Shown piece by piece: positions 34,996 through 44,146 of a stretch of 64,000 bases of DNA. How positions within the stretch are numbered: the first letter of the stretch is position 1; each line of letters starts with the position of its first letter. The stretch is from Peptidiphaga gingivicola (GTDB lineage Bacteria > Actinomycetota > Actinomycetes > Actinomycetales > Actinomycetaceae). The DNA lies in contig NZ_LVZK01000001.1 of assembly GCF_001652275.1 (NCBI RefSeq), positions 1,178,001 through 1,242,000 on the forward strand, given 5' to 3'. The notes under the pieces are model-generated. The model was not told the DNA's origin. It worked only from the letters and a program-made list of their open reading frames with translations, and searched no databases. Position numbers and translations under genes: made by a program.

Positions 34996-35679
34996 ATGAG
35001 CACACGTATCCTTGTTGTTGACGACGATCCGAGCATTGCGGAGATGCTCGCGCTTCTGCTCGAATCGGAAGGCTTCGAGGTGAGCGTGTGCGCGACGGGC
35101 AACAATGCTCTTCCCCTTTTCCGAGCAGATCGGCCGGACCTCGTTTTGCTCGACGTCATGCTTCCGGGGCTGGACGGCGTTTCGGTCTGCCGTCTCATCA
35201 GGGAAGAGTCGGACGTGCCCATCATCATGATGAGCGCCCGAACGGATTCCGTCGACGTCATCGCGGGCCTGGAGGCCGGCGCAGACGACTACGTCACCAA
35301 GCCCTTTGAGAATTCCGTGCTCCTGGCGAGGGTCAAGGCCCGTCTTCGCCGCCAAGAGCCCGAGCACGAAGTTCTGCGCGTCTCCGATCTGACGATCGAC
35401 CTCAAGGCCCATCAGGTGCAGCGGGCAGGCAAGGTCCTCCATCTGACGCCGCTCGAGTTCGAGCTTTTGTCCGTCCTGGCGCGCAAGCCGTGGCAGGTGT
35501 TCTCGCGCGAAGAGCTCCTCGAACAGGTGTGGGGATACCGGCAGTCGTCCCATGACCCCCGCGTCGTCAACGTCCACATACAGCGCCTGCGCTCGAAGGT
35601 CGAGCACGACCCCGACCATCCTGAGGTCGTCCTCACCGTCCGCGGCGTCGGCTACCGGGCCGGTGCGGTCCAAGAGTGA
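34996..35679 (+). CDS. mtrA: DNA-binding response regulator MtrA
   Basis: 227 residues. OmpR/PhoB family: receiver domain with ILVVDDDPSIAEML, phospho-acceptor Asp53 in LVLLDVMLPGLDG, conserved SARTD and the KPFE lysine; C-terminal winged helix with LTPLEFELLSVLARKPWQVF, RVVNVHIQRLRSKVE and VRGVGYRAG. The order mtrA-mtrB-lpqB identifies it as MtrA, the essential regulator of cell-wall hydrolases and division in actinobacteria. No ribosome site precedes ATG 34996 and a TATAGG-like element lies just upstream, so the message may be leaderless. It likely controls wall genes such as the amidase in this window (inference). Confidence 0.96.
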   Translation: MSTRILVVDDDPSIAEMLALLLESEGFEVSVCATGNNALPLFRADRPDLVLLDVMLPGLDGVSVCRLIREESDVPIIMMSARTDSVDVIAGLEAGADDYVTKPFENSVLLARVKARLRRQEPEHEVLRVSDLTIDLKAHQVQRAGKVLHLTPLEFELLSVLARKPWQVFSREELLEQVWGYRQSSHDPRVVNVHIQRLRSKVEHDPDHPEVVLTVRGVGYRAGAVQE

Positions 35680-35689
35680 GCATCTGAGG

Positions 35690-37432
35690 GTGAGCACGTC
35701 CCGCGCTTTGCGCGCCAGCGTCAGGGGAGGGCTCGCGGGAGCCCTCCGCGTTCGCGTGCGCGCACTGCGCGAGTGGCTTCGATCCTCCCTGACTGCCAGG
35801 GTGGTGGCGAGCATCTGCGTCATCGGCATCCTCCTCGTCGGCCTCGTCGGGACGATCGTGCTCCACCAGGTCAATCGCCAGCTTTTCGATCGGGCCGTCT
35901 CCACCCACCTCGACCAGTACTCTTCCGCAAGTTCGCGGGCCAAGGCCCAGATCGAAACGGCCAACGCGCCCGCTGCGGGCCAGCTCCAGCAAATCGCGAA
36001 CGAGCTCGTCTCCTCCCAGAACAATCCCGACGGAGCCATCGTCGGAGCGGCCCTGGTGCGCTCGCCCAAGCAGCCGGAGGCGACGTCGTTCGAGATCGCC
36101 GAGCCCGCCACGGAGTCCTCCTCGCGAATCCGCACGCGCATCACCGCCGATATGAAGAAAGCGGTGGCCGACGACGACGCCGTGCACTGGCAGTCGATCG
36201 AGGTGCAGACCTCCGCGGGAAACAAGGTTCCGGGAATCATCGTCGGCTCGCGCCTCAACCTCCCGGGCGCGGGATACTACCAGTTCTACGTCGCATACTC
36301 TTTGGAGTCCGAGGAGTATACGACGGGCATCGTCACGAGCATCCTTACCGTCGGCGCCAGCGTGTTCCTCCTTTTCGTGGCCGTCAGCGCCGCCCTCATC
36401 GTGCGCCTCGTCTTGCGGCCTGTCCATGAGGCCTCGCGCAATGCGAGCATTCTGGCGCAGGGCGGCTTCGACGCACGCATGGAGGTCAAGGGCCGCGACG
36501 AGCTCGCCCAGCTCGCCCGCTCCTTCAACCAGATGGCCTCCTCGCTTTCGGACCAGTTCACCCAACTCGAGCGGATGTCCAAGGTGCAGCAGGAGTTCGT
36601 CTCGGCGGTTTCGCACGAGCTCCGCTCCCCGGTCACCACGATCCGAATGGCGGGCCAGCTCATTTACGACAGGCGCACCGACCTCCCATCGGTTCTGCGC
36701 CGCAGCGCCGAATTGCAGCACGACCAGCTCATCAACCTCGACGTCATGCTCTCCGACCTTCTCGAGATTTCCCGCTACGACGCCGGAGCGATGACGCTGG
36801 CGAGCACCAAGGCGGATTTGCGGGAGATCGCCGACGCAGTCGTCAATGCCCAGAAGCCTCTCGCCGAGTCCAACGGGGTGGAGGTCATCGTCGAGTCGCG
36901 CGGCGACACGCATGCCAAGGTCGAGCCGCGGAGGATCGAGCGGATCGTCCGCAACCTCGTCGTCAACGCCCTCGAACACGCCGAGGGAAAGCCCGTGCGG
37001 GTCTTGGTGGTCGGCGGCGAGAGCGCCGTCGCCGTCGAAGTCTCCGACAGGGGGATAGGCTTGTCCGAAGAGCAGGCGGCCCACGTCTTCGATCGATTCT
37101 GGCGAGCCGACACCGCCAGGGTGCGCAAATCCGGCGGCACAGGCCTCGGTCTGACCATCGCGCGCGAGGACGCCATGCTTCACGGCGGCCGCCTCGTGTG
37201 CGCGGGCGAGATCGGCGTGGGATCGACCTTCCTCCTCAGCGTCCCGCGCGAGGTCGGCGAACAGTACACGAACCCTCTCACGCTGCGGGTCGCGGCGGCC
37301 GAGGAGGTCTGGGGCGGCGCCGTCGTCGTCGCGGGGCCGACGCCGGAAGCCGCCGACGCCGGGGAGGCGGAGGAAAAGAAGAACATCGACGGCCGCGCCG
37401 GGGAGGCGACGGAAGGGGAGAACCATGAATAG
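35690..37432 (+). CDS. mtrB: Sensor histidine kinase MtrB
   Basis: 580 residues from GTG 35690, 10 nt after mtrA; the frame is open further up only as an overlap with mtrA. Helix 1 (~36-58, VVASICVIGILLVGLVGTIV), an outer sensor domain of ~150 residues, helix 2 (~213-240), a HAMP linker, the H-box VSAVSHELRSPVTTI with phospho-His309, then the ATPase domain with NLVVNALEHAEGK, DRGIGLSEEQAAHVFDRFWR and GGTGLGLTIARE. Senses the state of the division site or wall and phosphorylates MtrA. An Ala/Glu-rich tail ends the protein. Its last 8 bases overlap lpqB. Confidence 0.95.
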   Translation: MSTSRALRASVRGGLAGALRVRVRALREWLRSSLTARVVASICVIGILLVGLVGTIVLHQVNRQLFDRAVSTHLDQYSSASSRAKAQIETANAPAAGQLQQIANELVSSQNNPDGAIVGAALVRSPKQPEATSFEIAEPATESSSRIRTRITADMKKAVADDDAVHWQSIEVQTSAGNKVPGIIVGSRLNLPGAGYYQFYVAYSLESEEYTTGIVTSILTVGASVFLLFVAVSAALIVRLVLRPVHEASRNASILAQGGFDARMEVKGRDELAQLARSFNQMASSLSDQFTQLERMSKVQQEFVSAVSHELRSPVTTIRMAGQLIYDRRTDLPSVLRRSAELQHDQLINLDVMLSDLLEISRYDAGAMTLASTKADLREIADAVVNAQKPLAESNGVEVIVESRGDTHAKVEPRRIERIVRNLVVNALEHAEGKPVRVLVVGGESAVAVEVSDRGIGLSEEQAAHVFDRFWRADTARVRKSGGTGLGLTIAREDAMLHGGRLVCAGEIGVGSTFLLSVPREVGEQYTNPLTLRVAAAEEVWGGAVVVAGPTPEAADAGEAEEKKNIDGRAGEATEGENHE

Positions 37433-39116
37433 AATGCGCCTGGCGGCACTGGTGGCCGCGGTGCTGCTGGCGCTCGCCGGATGCGCAGAAATTCCCCGAT
37501 CGGGCCCCGTCGACAGGGTTTCGCCGTCGACCAACAGCGAGCCGCCCATCGGCCTTTCGGCCCAGCCTCCGGCGGAGGGGGCCACGCCCGAACAGATCGT
37601 CAACGGCTTCCTTTTGGCCAGCCAGGCGGGATTGGACGACGATTTTTCCGTGGCGCGAGAGTACCTCCACGCGGACGCCGCGTCGAACTGGAAGCCGCTC
37701 GCGCAGGTCAGGGTTTACCCCAATTCTCAGAACATCGCACTCAACACCCTCGACAGCGGGGCCGTCCGCGCGACGGTCGGCGCGCACGGATCGGTCTCTT
37801 CGCAGGGCATCTTCACGGAGGCGGCCAACGACGCCGTATCGACGTCGGAATTCTCCCTGGCCAAGAACGCGAACGGCCAGTGGCGAATAGTCTCGCTCGA
37901 CGACGGCATCTTCCTCTCAGAGAACATCTTCTCCCAGAAATTCGCTGAGATTCCGCTCTACTTCCTTTCCTCGGACTCGAGCTCCCTCGTGGCGGACCTG
38001 CGCTACTACCCGAAGAAGTCCTTCGCCACCAACGCCATCAACGGCCTCATTTCCGGGCCGTCGCAGTGGCTGGCCGACGGCGTCCACACAGCCATACCCG
38101 CAGGGACGCAGTTGACGAAGACAGTCGACGTCGCCAACGGCGAGGCGTCCGTCGATTTGTCAAGCCAGGCGCTGTCCGCCTCCTCCTCGCAGCAGGCACT
38201 GATGATCGCCCAGATCAGGCACACCCTGGGGACCTCGAACGACGTGAGATCCGTCAAGCTCACCGTGGAGGGGTCGCCTCCGGGCGTCGACGCCGTCAAA
38301 TCCCTTCCCTCCTACCCCTTCGGATCCTACCCCGTCTCCGTCGTGTCGAACGGGGCGCCGGCGACGGTGCTCAAAGCGGGGGAGATCCAAAACAAGGGGA
38401 GGGGAGGAGGCAATCGCCATCTCGACTCGATCGCGGCCAGCTATCAGGCGGGGCAGTCCGCTTTCGCGGCGACCGCAAACAACGCGACGCAGCTGTTCGC
38501 CTTCGACGCCGAGAAGGAGACGTGGTGGAACGTCAAGGAGGGGCGCAATCTTCTGTCCCCCTCGTATGACTCTTCCGGTTGGATCTGGTCGGGCGAGCGC
38601 GAGAACGGAGGATCCCTCATCGTGGCCAACCCGTCGGCCGGGCGGGAGAAGACCGTCGGCGTCTCTTGGCTCAGAGGGGCGAAGGTTCGCGACATCGCGG
38701 TCTCGCGAGACGGCTCGCGGATCGTCGTGGTCAGCGAGCTGGCGGGAACTCCCACGATCCAAGTCGCCGCGATCCACCGCAACGCCGATTCCGACGACGA
38801 GCCCATGCAGCTCGGCGACCCCATGACCATAGGCCAGAGCATGGTCGATGTAACGGACGTCGCCTGGATCGGCCCCACCAAGATAGCCGTGCTCGGGCGG
38901 GCCTCGGCCGGGTCCGACCGCGCCCTGTACTCCGTGAAGATCGGCGGCCCTTCCGAACGGCTCATGGCCCCCTACACCGGCGCCGTCGCCATCACCGCCG
39001 GCCGCGACGAGGGGTCGATCATCGTCTTGACCGACAAGAACGTCGCCTATTCGCGAGAGGGCGGATCCTGGCGGGCGATAGCCAGTTCCGTCACCGCCGT
39101 GGCGCTTCCCGGCTGA
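37425..39116 (+). CDS. lpqB: Lipoprotein LpqB
   Basis: 563 residues. Lipoprotein signal peptide with the lipobox LAGC (LAALVAAVLLALAGCAEIP), so it is anchored outside by a lipidated Cys. The LpqB N-terminal and GerMN-like domains follow (EQIVNGFLLASQAG, LTKTVDVANGEASVDLSSQ), then a beta-propeller-like C-terminus. LpqB binds MtrB and tunes its signalling in mycobacteria. The start overlaps mtrB by 8 nt. Complete and of usual length. Confidence 0.93.
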   Translation: MNRMRLAALVAAVLLALAGCAEIPRSGPVDRVSPSTNSEPPIGLSAQPPAEGATPEQIVNGFLLASQAGLDDDFSVAREYLHADAASNWKPLAQVRVYPNSQNIALNTLDSGAVRATVGAHGSVSSQGIFTEAANDAVSTSEFSLAKNANGQWRIVSLDDGIFLSENIFSQKFAEIPLYFLSSDSSSLVADLRYYPKKSFATNAINGLISGPSQWLADGVHTAIPAGTQLTKTVDVANGEASVDLSSQALSASSSQQALMIAQIRHTLGTSNDVRSVKLTVEGSPPGVDAVKSLPSYPFGSYPVSVVSNGAPATVLKAGEIQNKGRGGGNRHLDSIAASYQAGQSAFAATANNATQLFAFDAEKETWWNVKEGRNLLSPSYDSSGWIWSGERENGGSLIVANPSAGREKTVGVSWLRGAKVRDIAVSRDGSRIVVVSELAGTPTIQVAAIHRNADSDDEPMQLGDPMTIGQSMVDVTDVAWIGPTKIAVLGRASAGSDRALYSVKIGGPSERLMAPYTGAVAITAGRDEGSIIVLTDKNVAYSREGGSWRAIASSVTAVALPG

Positions 39117-39290
39117 TCGGGCTTGCCGCGGCAGGTGGTTCGCGGCCAGCGCGCAGCGGCGTCGGCGTCCGTCCCGTTCCGCCGGGCGCCGCCTTGCGCG
39201 GCTGGGGCAGCCGACGAGGCCCCGCGGCCCGTCGCCTGTGGACATGTGGACACACCGCCCAGCGCGCCCTGCAGGGGCGAAGATCGAGCT

Positions 39291-40046
39291 GTGTTCGACG
39301 AGCTTATGGACCTGGTCTTCCCTCGGTCCTGCGCCGGCTGCGGGGCGTGGGACACGTCGCTGTGCGCCGCCTGCGCATCGGATCTGGCGGGGTCGTGGAC
39401 GGACGCGTCCTGGCGCGCCCCCTACCTGCTTCATCCGAGATTGAGCCGTGAGGGGCTGGCCGTGCCCGGCGACTTTGAGCCGGCCTTTCCCGTCTTCTCC
39501 CTCGGCGAGTACCAAGGGAGGCGGCGGCGCGCGATCATCGCATGGAAGAACGTCGTCGACCGCGAACTCACCGACGCCGTCTCCCGCATCGTTGAGGCCC
39601 GCGCCCTGGAGCTGGCCGGCGCTCTGCGGGCGCGAGACGCCAAACCGGCAGGCGCGCCGCGGGTCGACGGGAGGATTCTCGTGGTTCCGGCCCCTTCGCG
39701 CTTTCGCAGGAGGCACGACGGCAGGTTCGTCGCGGGGCACATCGCTCGAGCCGTGGCGAAGGGGCTGACCGAGGCGGGCGTGCGTGCGAACGTCGTCGAC
39801 GCGTTGAGAACGGGGAGCGCGCGAGGCTCGGGACTCCGGGGGCGATGCCGGAAAACGTCCTTGATTCGGGCGCGCCACGAGTTTCGCACGGAGCTAAATT
39901 GCGTGGTGGCCGACGACGTCCTCACCTCGGGCGCAACACTGGCCGGATGCGCGCGTGCGCTGGAAAAGGCCGGTGCAAGGGTGGTCTTCGCAGCCGTCCT
40001 CGCGGCGGCAGCCGACCCGAGAAATCGAAGGGCAAATGTGATTTAA
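39291..40046 (+). CDS. ComF family phosphoribosyltransferase-like protein
   Basis: About 251 residues from GTG 39291; ATG 39306 is the alternative. The frame is open upstream to 39123 but that part lacks family similarity. A Cys-rich zinc-binding N-terminus (DLVFPRSCAGCGAWDTSLCAAC) is followed by a PRTase-type fold with FSLGEYQGRRRRAIIAWKN, VVPAPSRFRRRHDGRF and the PRPP loop VVADDVLTSGATLAGCARAL. ComF proteins serve DNA uptake in naturally competent bacteria, but they are widespread in actinobacteria where their role is less clear. It follows lpqB, as is common in the phylum. Confidence 0.88.
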   Translation: MFDELMDLVFPRSCAGCGAWDTSLCAACASDLAGSWTDASWRAPYLLHPRLSREGLAVPGDFEPAFPVFSLGEYQGRRRRAIIAWKNVVDRELTDAVSRIVEARALELAGALRARDAKPAGAPRVDGRILVVPAPSRFRRRHDGRFVAGHIARAVAKGLTEAGVRANVVDALRTGSARGSGLRGRCRKTSLIRARHEFRTELNCVVADDVLTSGATLAGCARALEKAGARVVFAAVLAAAADPRNRRANVI

Positions 40047-40072
40047 ACCTCGCTCGGAGGCGTGCGGTCGAT

Positions 40073-40078
40073 TACAAT
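40073..40078 (+). promoter_or_regulatory. -10-like TACAAT upstream of hpf
   Basis: TACAAT stands in GC-rich surroundings about 125 bases before the hpf start. No good -35 is seen, so the call rests on the -10 alone. Confidence 0.3.
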
Positions 40079-40202
40079 GAGTGCATCGACGCGAACGCCC
40101 CGTTGGGGCGGCGGCCGTCTCCGGAAAAGGGGGTGATCTTCTCTGAGATTGCGTGAGATGCAGCGCCAGTTCCATTAAAATCACACCCCCAAGGAGAGCA
40201 TT

Positions 40203-40841
40203 GTGGAGATTATCGTCAAAGGTCGAAACGCCGAAGTTTCCGACCGTTTCCGCACCCACGTCAACGAGAAGCTCTCGAAGATCGAACAGTTCGCGCCGAG
40301 GGCGCAACGGGTCGACGTCGAGATAACCCACGAGCCCAATCCCTCCCAGGCGGAAGTCTCCGAGCGAATAGAGATAACCGTCATCGACAAGGGCCCCGTC
40401 ATACGCGCCGAGGCCGCCGCGTCCGATCGGTACGGGGCCCTCGACCTGGCGTCGGGAAAGCTTCTCGAGCGGCTGAGGCGCGCGCGTGATCGCCGCAAGG
40501 AACACCGACGTTCCGACGCCCACGTGAGCGCACCGCTGACGCTGACGCCGAAGGACGTCAATATTCCCAAGGCCAAGGAGCAGGCGGCCCCGGAGGCGGC
40601 CAAGGTCCCGACCGTCCCCGGCGAGGAGGTCGAGAACCAGTTGGGCGATTCGCCCGTCGTCGTCCGCCAAAAGCTGTACGAGGCGCAACCCATGTCGGTC
40701 GACCAGGCCCTGTACGAGATGGAGCTCGTGGGCCATCCCTTCTATCTCTTCATCGACGAGGAGACGAAGCAGCCGTGCGCCGTCTACCACCGCCACGGGT
40801 GGACGTACGGCGTGATTCGCTTGGACACTCGAACCGTCTGA
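40203..40841 (+). CDS. hpf: Long-form ribosome hibernation promoting factor
   Basis: 212 residues from GTG 40203 with AAGGAGAG at good spacing. The N-terminal S30AE domain has IIVKGRNAEVSDRFRTHVNEKLSKIEQF-type residues (family blocks GRNAEVSDRFRTHV and LSKIEQFAPRA) and the C-terminal ~60 residues (EEVENQLGDSPVVVRQK, SVDQALYEMELVGHPFYLFI) are the dimerisation domain of long HPF. It pairs 70S ribosomes into inactive 100S dimers in stationary phase. In this and other actinobacteria it lies near comF and lpqB. Confidence 0.95.
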   Translation: MEIIVKGRNAEVSDRFRTHVNEKLSKIEQFAPRAQRVDVEITHEPNPSQAEVSERIEITVIDKGPVIRAEAAASDRYGALDLASGKLLERLRRARDRRKEHRRSDAHVSAPLTLTPKDVNIPKAKEQAAPEAAKVPTVPGEEVENQLGDSPVVVRQKLYEAQPMSVDQALYEMELVGHPFYLFIDEETKQPCAVYHRHGWTYGVIRLDTRTV

Positions 40842-40968
40842 CCGACGCGGGGGCGGCGCCGAAAAGCGCGCCGCCCCCGCCGCAGCTTCGTGGGCCGCGC
40901 CACGCAGTGCAACGTCGAGGCTCCTTCCGGGATAAGCTTTCCCTCGGCTCTCTCGAGGAAGGACATAC

Positions 40969-42351
40969 GTGGACAAACGTCACTACAACGTCGCTGTGAT
41001 CGGCGCCGGCCCCGCAGGCATATACGCCTCGGACATCCTGTCGAAGTCCGATCTTGACGTTTCCATCGACCTGTTCGAACGGCTGCCCGCGCCCTACGGG
41101 CTGGTTCGATACGGAGTCGCCCCCGACCACCCCCGCATCAAAGCGATCATCGACGCCTTGTACAACGTTCTTCAGAGGGGGGACATCCGGCTGCTCGGCA
41201 ACGTCGATGTCGGCTCGGATGTGACCTTGGCCGAAATGCACGAGCATTACGACGCGATCATTGTCGCCACGGGTGCGCTCGCCGACGCCCCGCTCGATAT
41301 TCCCGGTGTCGACCTTCCCGGCTGCTACGGCGCCGCCGACTTCGTCGCCTGGTACGACGGCCATCCCGATTTCCCCCGCGACTGGCCGCTTGAAGCGACC
41401 GACGTCGCCGTCCTCGGCGTCGGAAACGTCGCCCTGGACGTCTCGCGGATTCTCGCGAAGCACGTCGAAGACCTCATGCCGACCGAGATCCCGGGCAACG
41501 TCGTTGCCCGGCTCAAGGACAACCCGGTGCGCGACGTCCACGTCTTCGGCCGTCGCGGACCCGCGCAGGTCAAGTTCACCCCGATGGAGCTGCGCGAGCT
41601 CGGCCGCGTCCCCGACGTCGACATCGTCGTCTATCCCGAGGACTTCGAGTACGACGACGCTTCGCAGGAGGCCGTCGAGAGCAAGAAGATGACGAAGCAG
41701 GTCGTGGACCAGCTCACCAATTGGGTGTTCCAAGAGCCTGAGGACCTCACCGCCTCGCGCCGCATACACATCCACATGCTCCAGCAGCCTGTCGCGATTC
41801 TCGGCGACGGCAAGGTCGAGGCGATCCGCATGGAGCGCACCCGGCTTCGGGGCGACGGGTCGGTCGAGGGGACCGGCGAGTACATCGATTATCCGGTGCA
41901 GGCCGTCTATCGCGCGGTCGGCTACGCCTCCAGCCCGATCGAAGGGGCGCCATTCGACGAGGAGAAACGCGTGATCCCCAACGTCGCAGGGCGCGTGGTC
42001 GAGGATGGGAAGCCCGTGGACGGGCTCTACGCCACAGGATGGGTCAAGCGCGGCCCCGTCGGCCTCATCGGATCGACCAAGTCGGACGCGCAGGAGACGA
42101 TCGCCAACCTCGTTGAGGACGCGAACGCCGGCAGGCTTTCCGCGACGGGAACCCCCGACGGCGGGGAAGGAATCGTCGCCTTGCTGAACGAGCGCGGCGT
42201 GCGGTACACGACCTGGCACGGCTGGGAGCTGCTCGAAGCCTTCGAGAAGGAGCTTGGCGAGGCCGAGGGGCGCAAGCGGATCAAGGTCGTCGAACGCGAA
42301 ACCATGACGGCCGTTTCGCGGGGCGAGGAGCACGACGGGAAGCTGTACTGA
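40969..42351 (+). CDS. fprA: Ferredoxin/adrenodoxin-type NADP+ reductase (FprA-like)
   Basis: 460 residues from GTG 40969, with GAAGGA upstream. FAD-binding VAVIGAGPAGIYASDIL at the start, LFERLPAPYGLVRYGVAPDH typical of adrenodoxin-reductase-like enzymes, a second Rossmann site VAVLGVGNVALDVSRIL, GRRGPAQVKFTPMELREL, and the FAD-linked C-terminal GLYATGWVKRGPVGLIGSTKSD. Carries electrons between NADPH and ferredoxin. Family length is normal. It is convergent with the yajQ-like gene. Confidence 0.94.
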   Translation: MDKRHYNVAVIGAGPAGIYASDILSKSDLDVSIDLFERLPAPYGLVRYGVAPDHPRIKAIIDALYNVLQRGDIRLLGNVDVGSDVTLAEMHEHYDAIIVATGALADAPLDIPGVDLPGCYGAADFVAWYDGHPDFPRDWPLEATDVAVLGVGNVALDVSRILAKHVEDLMPTEIPGNVVARLKDNPVRDVHVFGRRGPAQVKFTPMELRELGRVPDVDIVVYPEDFEYDDASQEAVESKKMTKQVVDQLTNWVFQEPEDLTASRRIHIHMLQQPVAILGDGKVEAIRMERTRLRGDGSVEGTGEYIDYPVQAVYRAVGYASSPIEGAPFDEEKRVIPNVAGRVVEDGKPVDGLYATGWVKRGPVGLIGSTKSDAQETIANLVEDANAGRLSATGTPDGGEGIVALLNERGVRYTTWHGWELLEAFEKELGEAEGRKRIKVVERETMTAVSRGEEHDGKLY

Positions 42352-42430
42352 CGTCCGCGCCGGCCCCGTGGGGTCGCGCGGCCCGCCGCACCCTCGTCGC
42401 GAGTTCCTTCGCTTCATCTTGCTGTGTCCG

Positions 42431-42480
42431 CTCCAGTTCTGGAGCTTGTCGGCGATGGGTCGGCCCGCCCTCGACGGGCC
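42431..42480. terminator. Two short inverted repeats between convergent genes
   Basis: CTCCAG-TT-CTGGAG (42431-42444) and GGCCCG-7 nt-CGGGCC (42462-42480) lie between fprA and the yajQ-like gene. Neither has a T-run. Confidence 0.3.
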
Positions 42481-42489
42481 TGGAACTCG

Positions 42490-42984
42490 TCAGCGATAGT
42501 TTTGGAACTGGAGGGCGCAGTCGACGTCCGCGCCCTTGAGCAGAGAGATCGTCTCCTGAAGGGCATCGCGAGACTTCGATGAGACGCGCAGCTCTTCGCC
42601 CTGAATTTGCACTTTGACGCCCTTGGGCCCCTCGTCGCGCACGAGCTTCGAGAGCTTCTTCGCGTTCTCCTGGCTCAGACCCCGCTTGAGGGTCCCGACG
42701 AGCCTGTACTCCTTGCCCGATTGCTTTGGTTCGCCGTCGCCGACGTCGAGCGACTTGAGCGAAACCCCGCGGCGCACGAACTTGGTTTGGAGGACGTCGT
42801 AGACGGCAAGAACCCGCTCGGGGGAGTTGGCGGCGATAGTGATCGTCTCGCCGGAGAGCGCGATCGATGCGCCCACTCCTTTGAAGTCGTAGCGTTGCGA
42901 GATCTCCTTGGCGGTTTGGTTGACCGCGTTGTCGACTTCCTGGCGGTCGTACTCGGAGACGACGTCGAAGGACGAATCTGCCAT
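42490..42984 (-). CDS. YajQ family nucleotide-binding protein
   Basis: 164 residues from ATG 42984. Conserved YajQ blocks: [43 protein letters not shown], and the C-terminal [20 protein letters not shown]. Members bind GTP, ATP or c-di-GMP in other bacteria, but no pathway is assigned in actinobacteria. The frame stays open upstream to 43248, which crosses the tRNA-Tyr gene and is not coding. Convergent with fprA. Confidence 0.93.
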   Translation of the reverse strand: MADSSFDVVSEYDRQEVDNAVNQTAKEISQRYDFKGVGASIALSGETITIAANSPERVLAVYDVLQTKFVRRGVSLKSLDVGDGEPKQSGKEYRLVGTLKRGLSQENAKKLSKLVRDEGPKGVKVQIQGEELRVSSKSRDALQETISLLKGADVDCALQFQNYR

Positions 42985-43101
42985 GGATGCTCCTTTCGCC
43001 CGCGGCGGCGGGGGATGTTTCGTTGATTTGGCGCGGCGGTTCCCGTTTCTGAGAATGGGAGCCCCCGCCTCGTGACTCGCGTCTCCCATTCTACGGAAAA
43101 T

Positions 43102-43132
43102 TTGACATGTACTGGGATCACCCTGGTAATCT
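43102..43132 (+). promoter_or_regulatory. Promoter for the tRNA-rpmG cluster
   Basis: Consensus TTGACA (43102-43107) is followed by TGGTAATCT, with -10 candidates GGTAAT (17-nt spacer) or TAATCT (19 nt). tRNA-Tyr begins ~30 bases downstream. Confidence 0.6.
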
Positions 43133-43166
43133 CGTTTGGCGATGTCCGGGAAACCGAGCATTGTAA

Positions 43167-43247
43167 GGCGGGTTTCCTGAGCGGCCAAAGGGATCTGACT
43201 GTAAATCAGACGCGCGAGCTTCGGGGGTTCGAATCCCTCACCCGCCA
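43167..43247 (+). tRNA. tRNA-Tyr (GTA)
   Basis: Acceptor GGCGGGT (43167-43173) pairs fully with ACCCGCC (43240-43246); anticodon GTA at 43201-43203; T-arm contains GGTTCGAAT. The 3' CCA is not encoded. A short variable arm is present, as expected for tyrosine tRNA. Confidence 0.93.
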
Positions 43248-43330
43248 CGCGGTCAACCGCATGAGCGTGATTGGCGTCACCGAACTCCGGGCCACTGCCC
43301 GGATTGTTTGTTGATAAGCTTGTCCGCGCT

Positions 43331-43403
43331 GCCCCGATAGCTCAGTCGGCAGAGCGTCTCCATGGTAAGGAGAAGGTCAAGGGTTCGATTCCCTTTCGGG
43401 GCT
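43331..43403 (+). tRNA. tRNA-Thr (GGT)
   Basis: 73 nt. Acceptor GCCCCGA pairs with TCGGGGC (43396-43402); anticodon stem TCTCC/GGAGA encloses GGT at 43364-43366; T-loop TTCGATT. CCA is not encoded. Confidence 0.94.
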
Positions 43404-43425
43404 CTATCACCGCAAGGTGAGATGC

Positions 43426-43499
43426 GGCGGGGTAGCTCAGCTGGTCAGAGCGCACGACTCATAATCGTGAGGTCGCGGGTTCAAGCCCCGCCCCCGCTA
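43426..43499 (+). tRNA. tRNA-Met (CAT), elongator type
   Basis: 74 nt. Acceptor GGCGGGG pairs with CCCCGCT, making the first pair G-U. Anticodon CAT at 43460-43462 sits on a stem CACGA/TCGTG; it lacks the three G-C pairs of initiator tRNA. A tRNA-Ile2 with modified C34 cannot be excluded by the anticodon alone. Confidence 0.88.
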
Positions 43500-43549
43500 C
43501 GGTCGCGAAGCGGCCCTCGCTTTGTTGACAAAACAAGAGGAGTTAGAAA

Positions 43550-43720
43550 GTGGCTAGCAAGTCTCAGGATGTTCGCCCCAAGATCACCCTTGCCTGCGAG
43601 GACTGCAAGGAGCGCAACTACATCACGAAGAAGAACCGTCGCAATACGCCGGATCGCCTTCAACTGAAGAAGTACTGTCCGAGGTGCAACAAGTCGACGT
43701 CTCATCGCGAGACTCGCTGA
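43550..43720 (+). CDS. rpmG: 50S ribosomal protein L33
   Basis: 56 residues from GTG 43550, with AGAGGAG seven nt upstream. [20 protein letters not shown] and [18 protein letters not shown] show the two CxxC zinc knuckles of the cysteine-containing L33 form. It follows three tRNA genes on the same strand and is closed by a strong hairpin, so it is probably read from the tRNA promoter. Upstream of rplK in many actinobacteria rpmG is close to secE and nusG; here it is 10 kb away. Confidence 0.95.
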   Translation: MASKSQDVRPKITLACEDCKERNYITKKNRRNTPDRLQLKKYCPRCNKSTSHRETR

Positions 43721-43743
43721 TCGCTCTGCCCTCGCAGATTGAG

Positions 43744-43769
43744 GCCCGCGGCTTTGGCCGCGGGCTTTT
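43744..43769 (+). terminator. Rho-independent terminator after rpmG
   Basis: GCCCGCGGC (43744-43752), a TTTG loop, GCCGCGGGC (43757-43765) and TTTT. A 9-bp perfect GC-rich stem 23 bases after the rpmG stop. Confidence 0.9.
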
Positions 43770-43937
43770 GCTGTGCGCACAGGCGAACTTCGCCGTCGCG
43801 CGCCCGTAGCCTTGCGCTCCACGTCCCTCTTGCGCTGTTCCGCCATGCCGTCCTCTCGCGAATTCAATTCCACCAGGGGCCCTGTCAAAAGCGTCGGCTT
43901 ACAGGGTTGCGCCGACGCCCAGAAGACGCTGTGGCAA

Positions 43938-44024
43938 AAGGGGGCCCGGCGCTCCAGGAAAACCCTTCGTGCGCCTACCCCGTCGGCGACACGCCCAAGG
44001 GGGCCCGACGCTCCAGGAAAACCC
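43938..44024. repeat. 28-bp direct repeat, two copies 59 bp apart
   Basis: Copies at 43938-43965 and 43997-44024 share AAGGGGGCCC and CGCTCCAGGAAAACCC with a single G/A change between them. No inverted symmetry is evident. Confidence 0.75.
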
Positions 44025-44131
44025 GGCGTCTCAGGAAGCGAACCCCGTGGGCGCCTCGGGAGGAGAACCCCGTGCCGCTTGGTGTGCCCGCCGTTTGGCT
44101 GTGCCTGCCGCATCGGCGCGCCTTCGTCTCT

Positions 44132-44140
44132 TGGTATGCT
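44132..44140 (+). promoter_or_regulatory. Extended -10 for leaderless murB transcript
   Basis: TTGGTATGCT ends seven nt before GTG 44147, and no ribosome site is present, so transcription probably begins at or next to the start codon. The -35 is not clear. Confidence 0.4.
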
Positions 44141-44146
44141 CAGCCC

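Larger units (their letters stand above)
43770..44146. other. Intergenic region before murB with a 28-bp direct repeat
   Basis: No gene is supported. A 28-base segment (core GGGGGCCC, then CGCTCCAGGAAAACCC) occurs at 43938-43965 and again at 43997-44024 with one difference. TATGCT at 44135-44140, just before the murB GTG, suggests a leaderless promoter. Confidence 0.55.
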
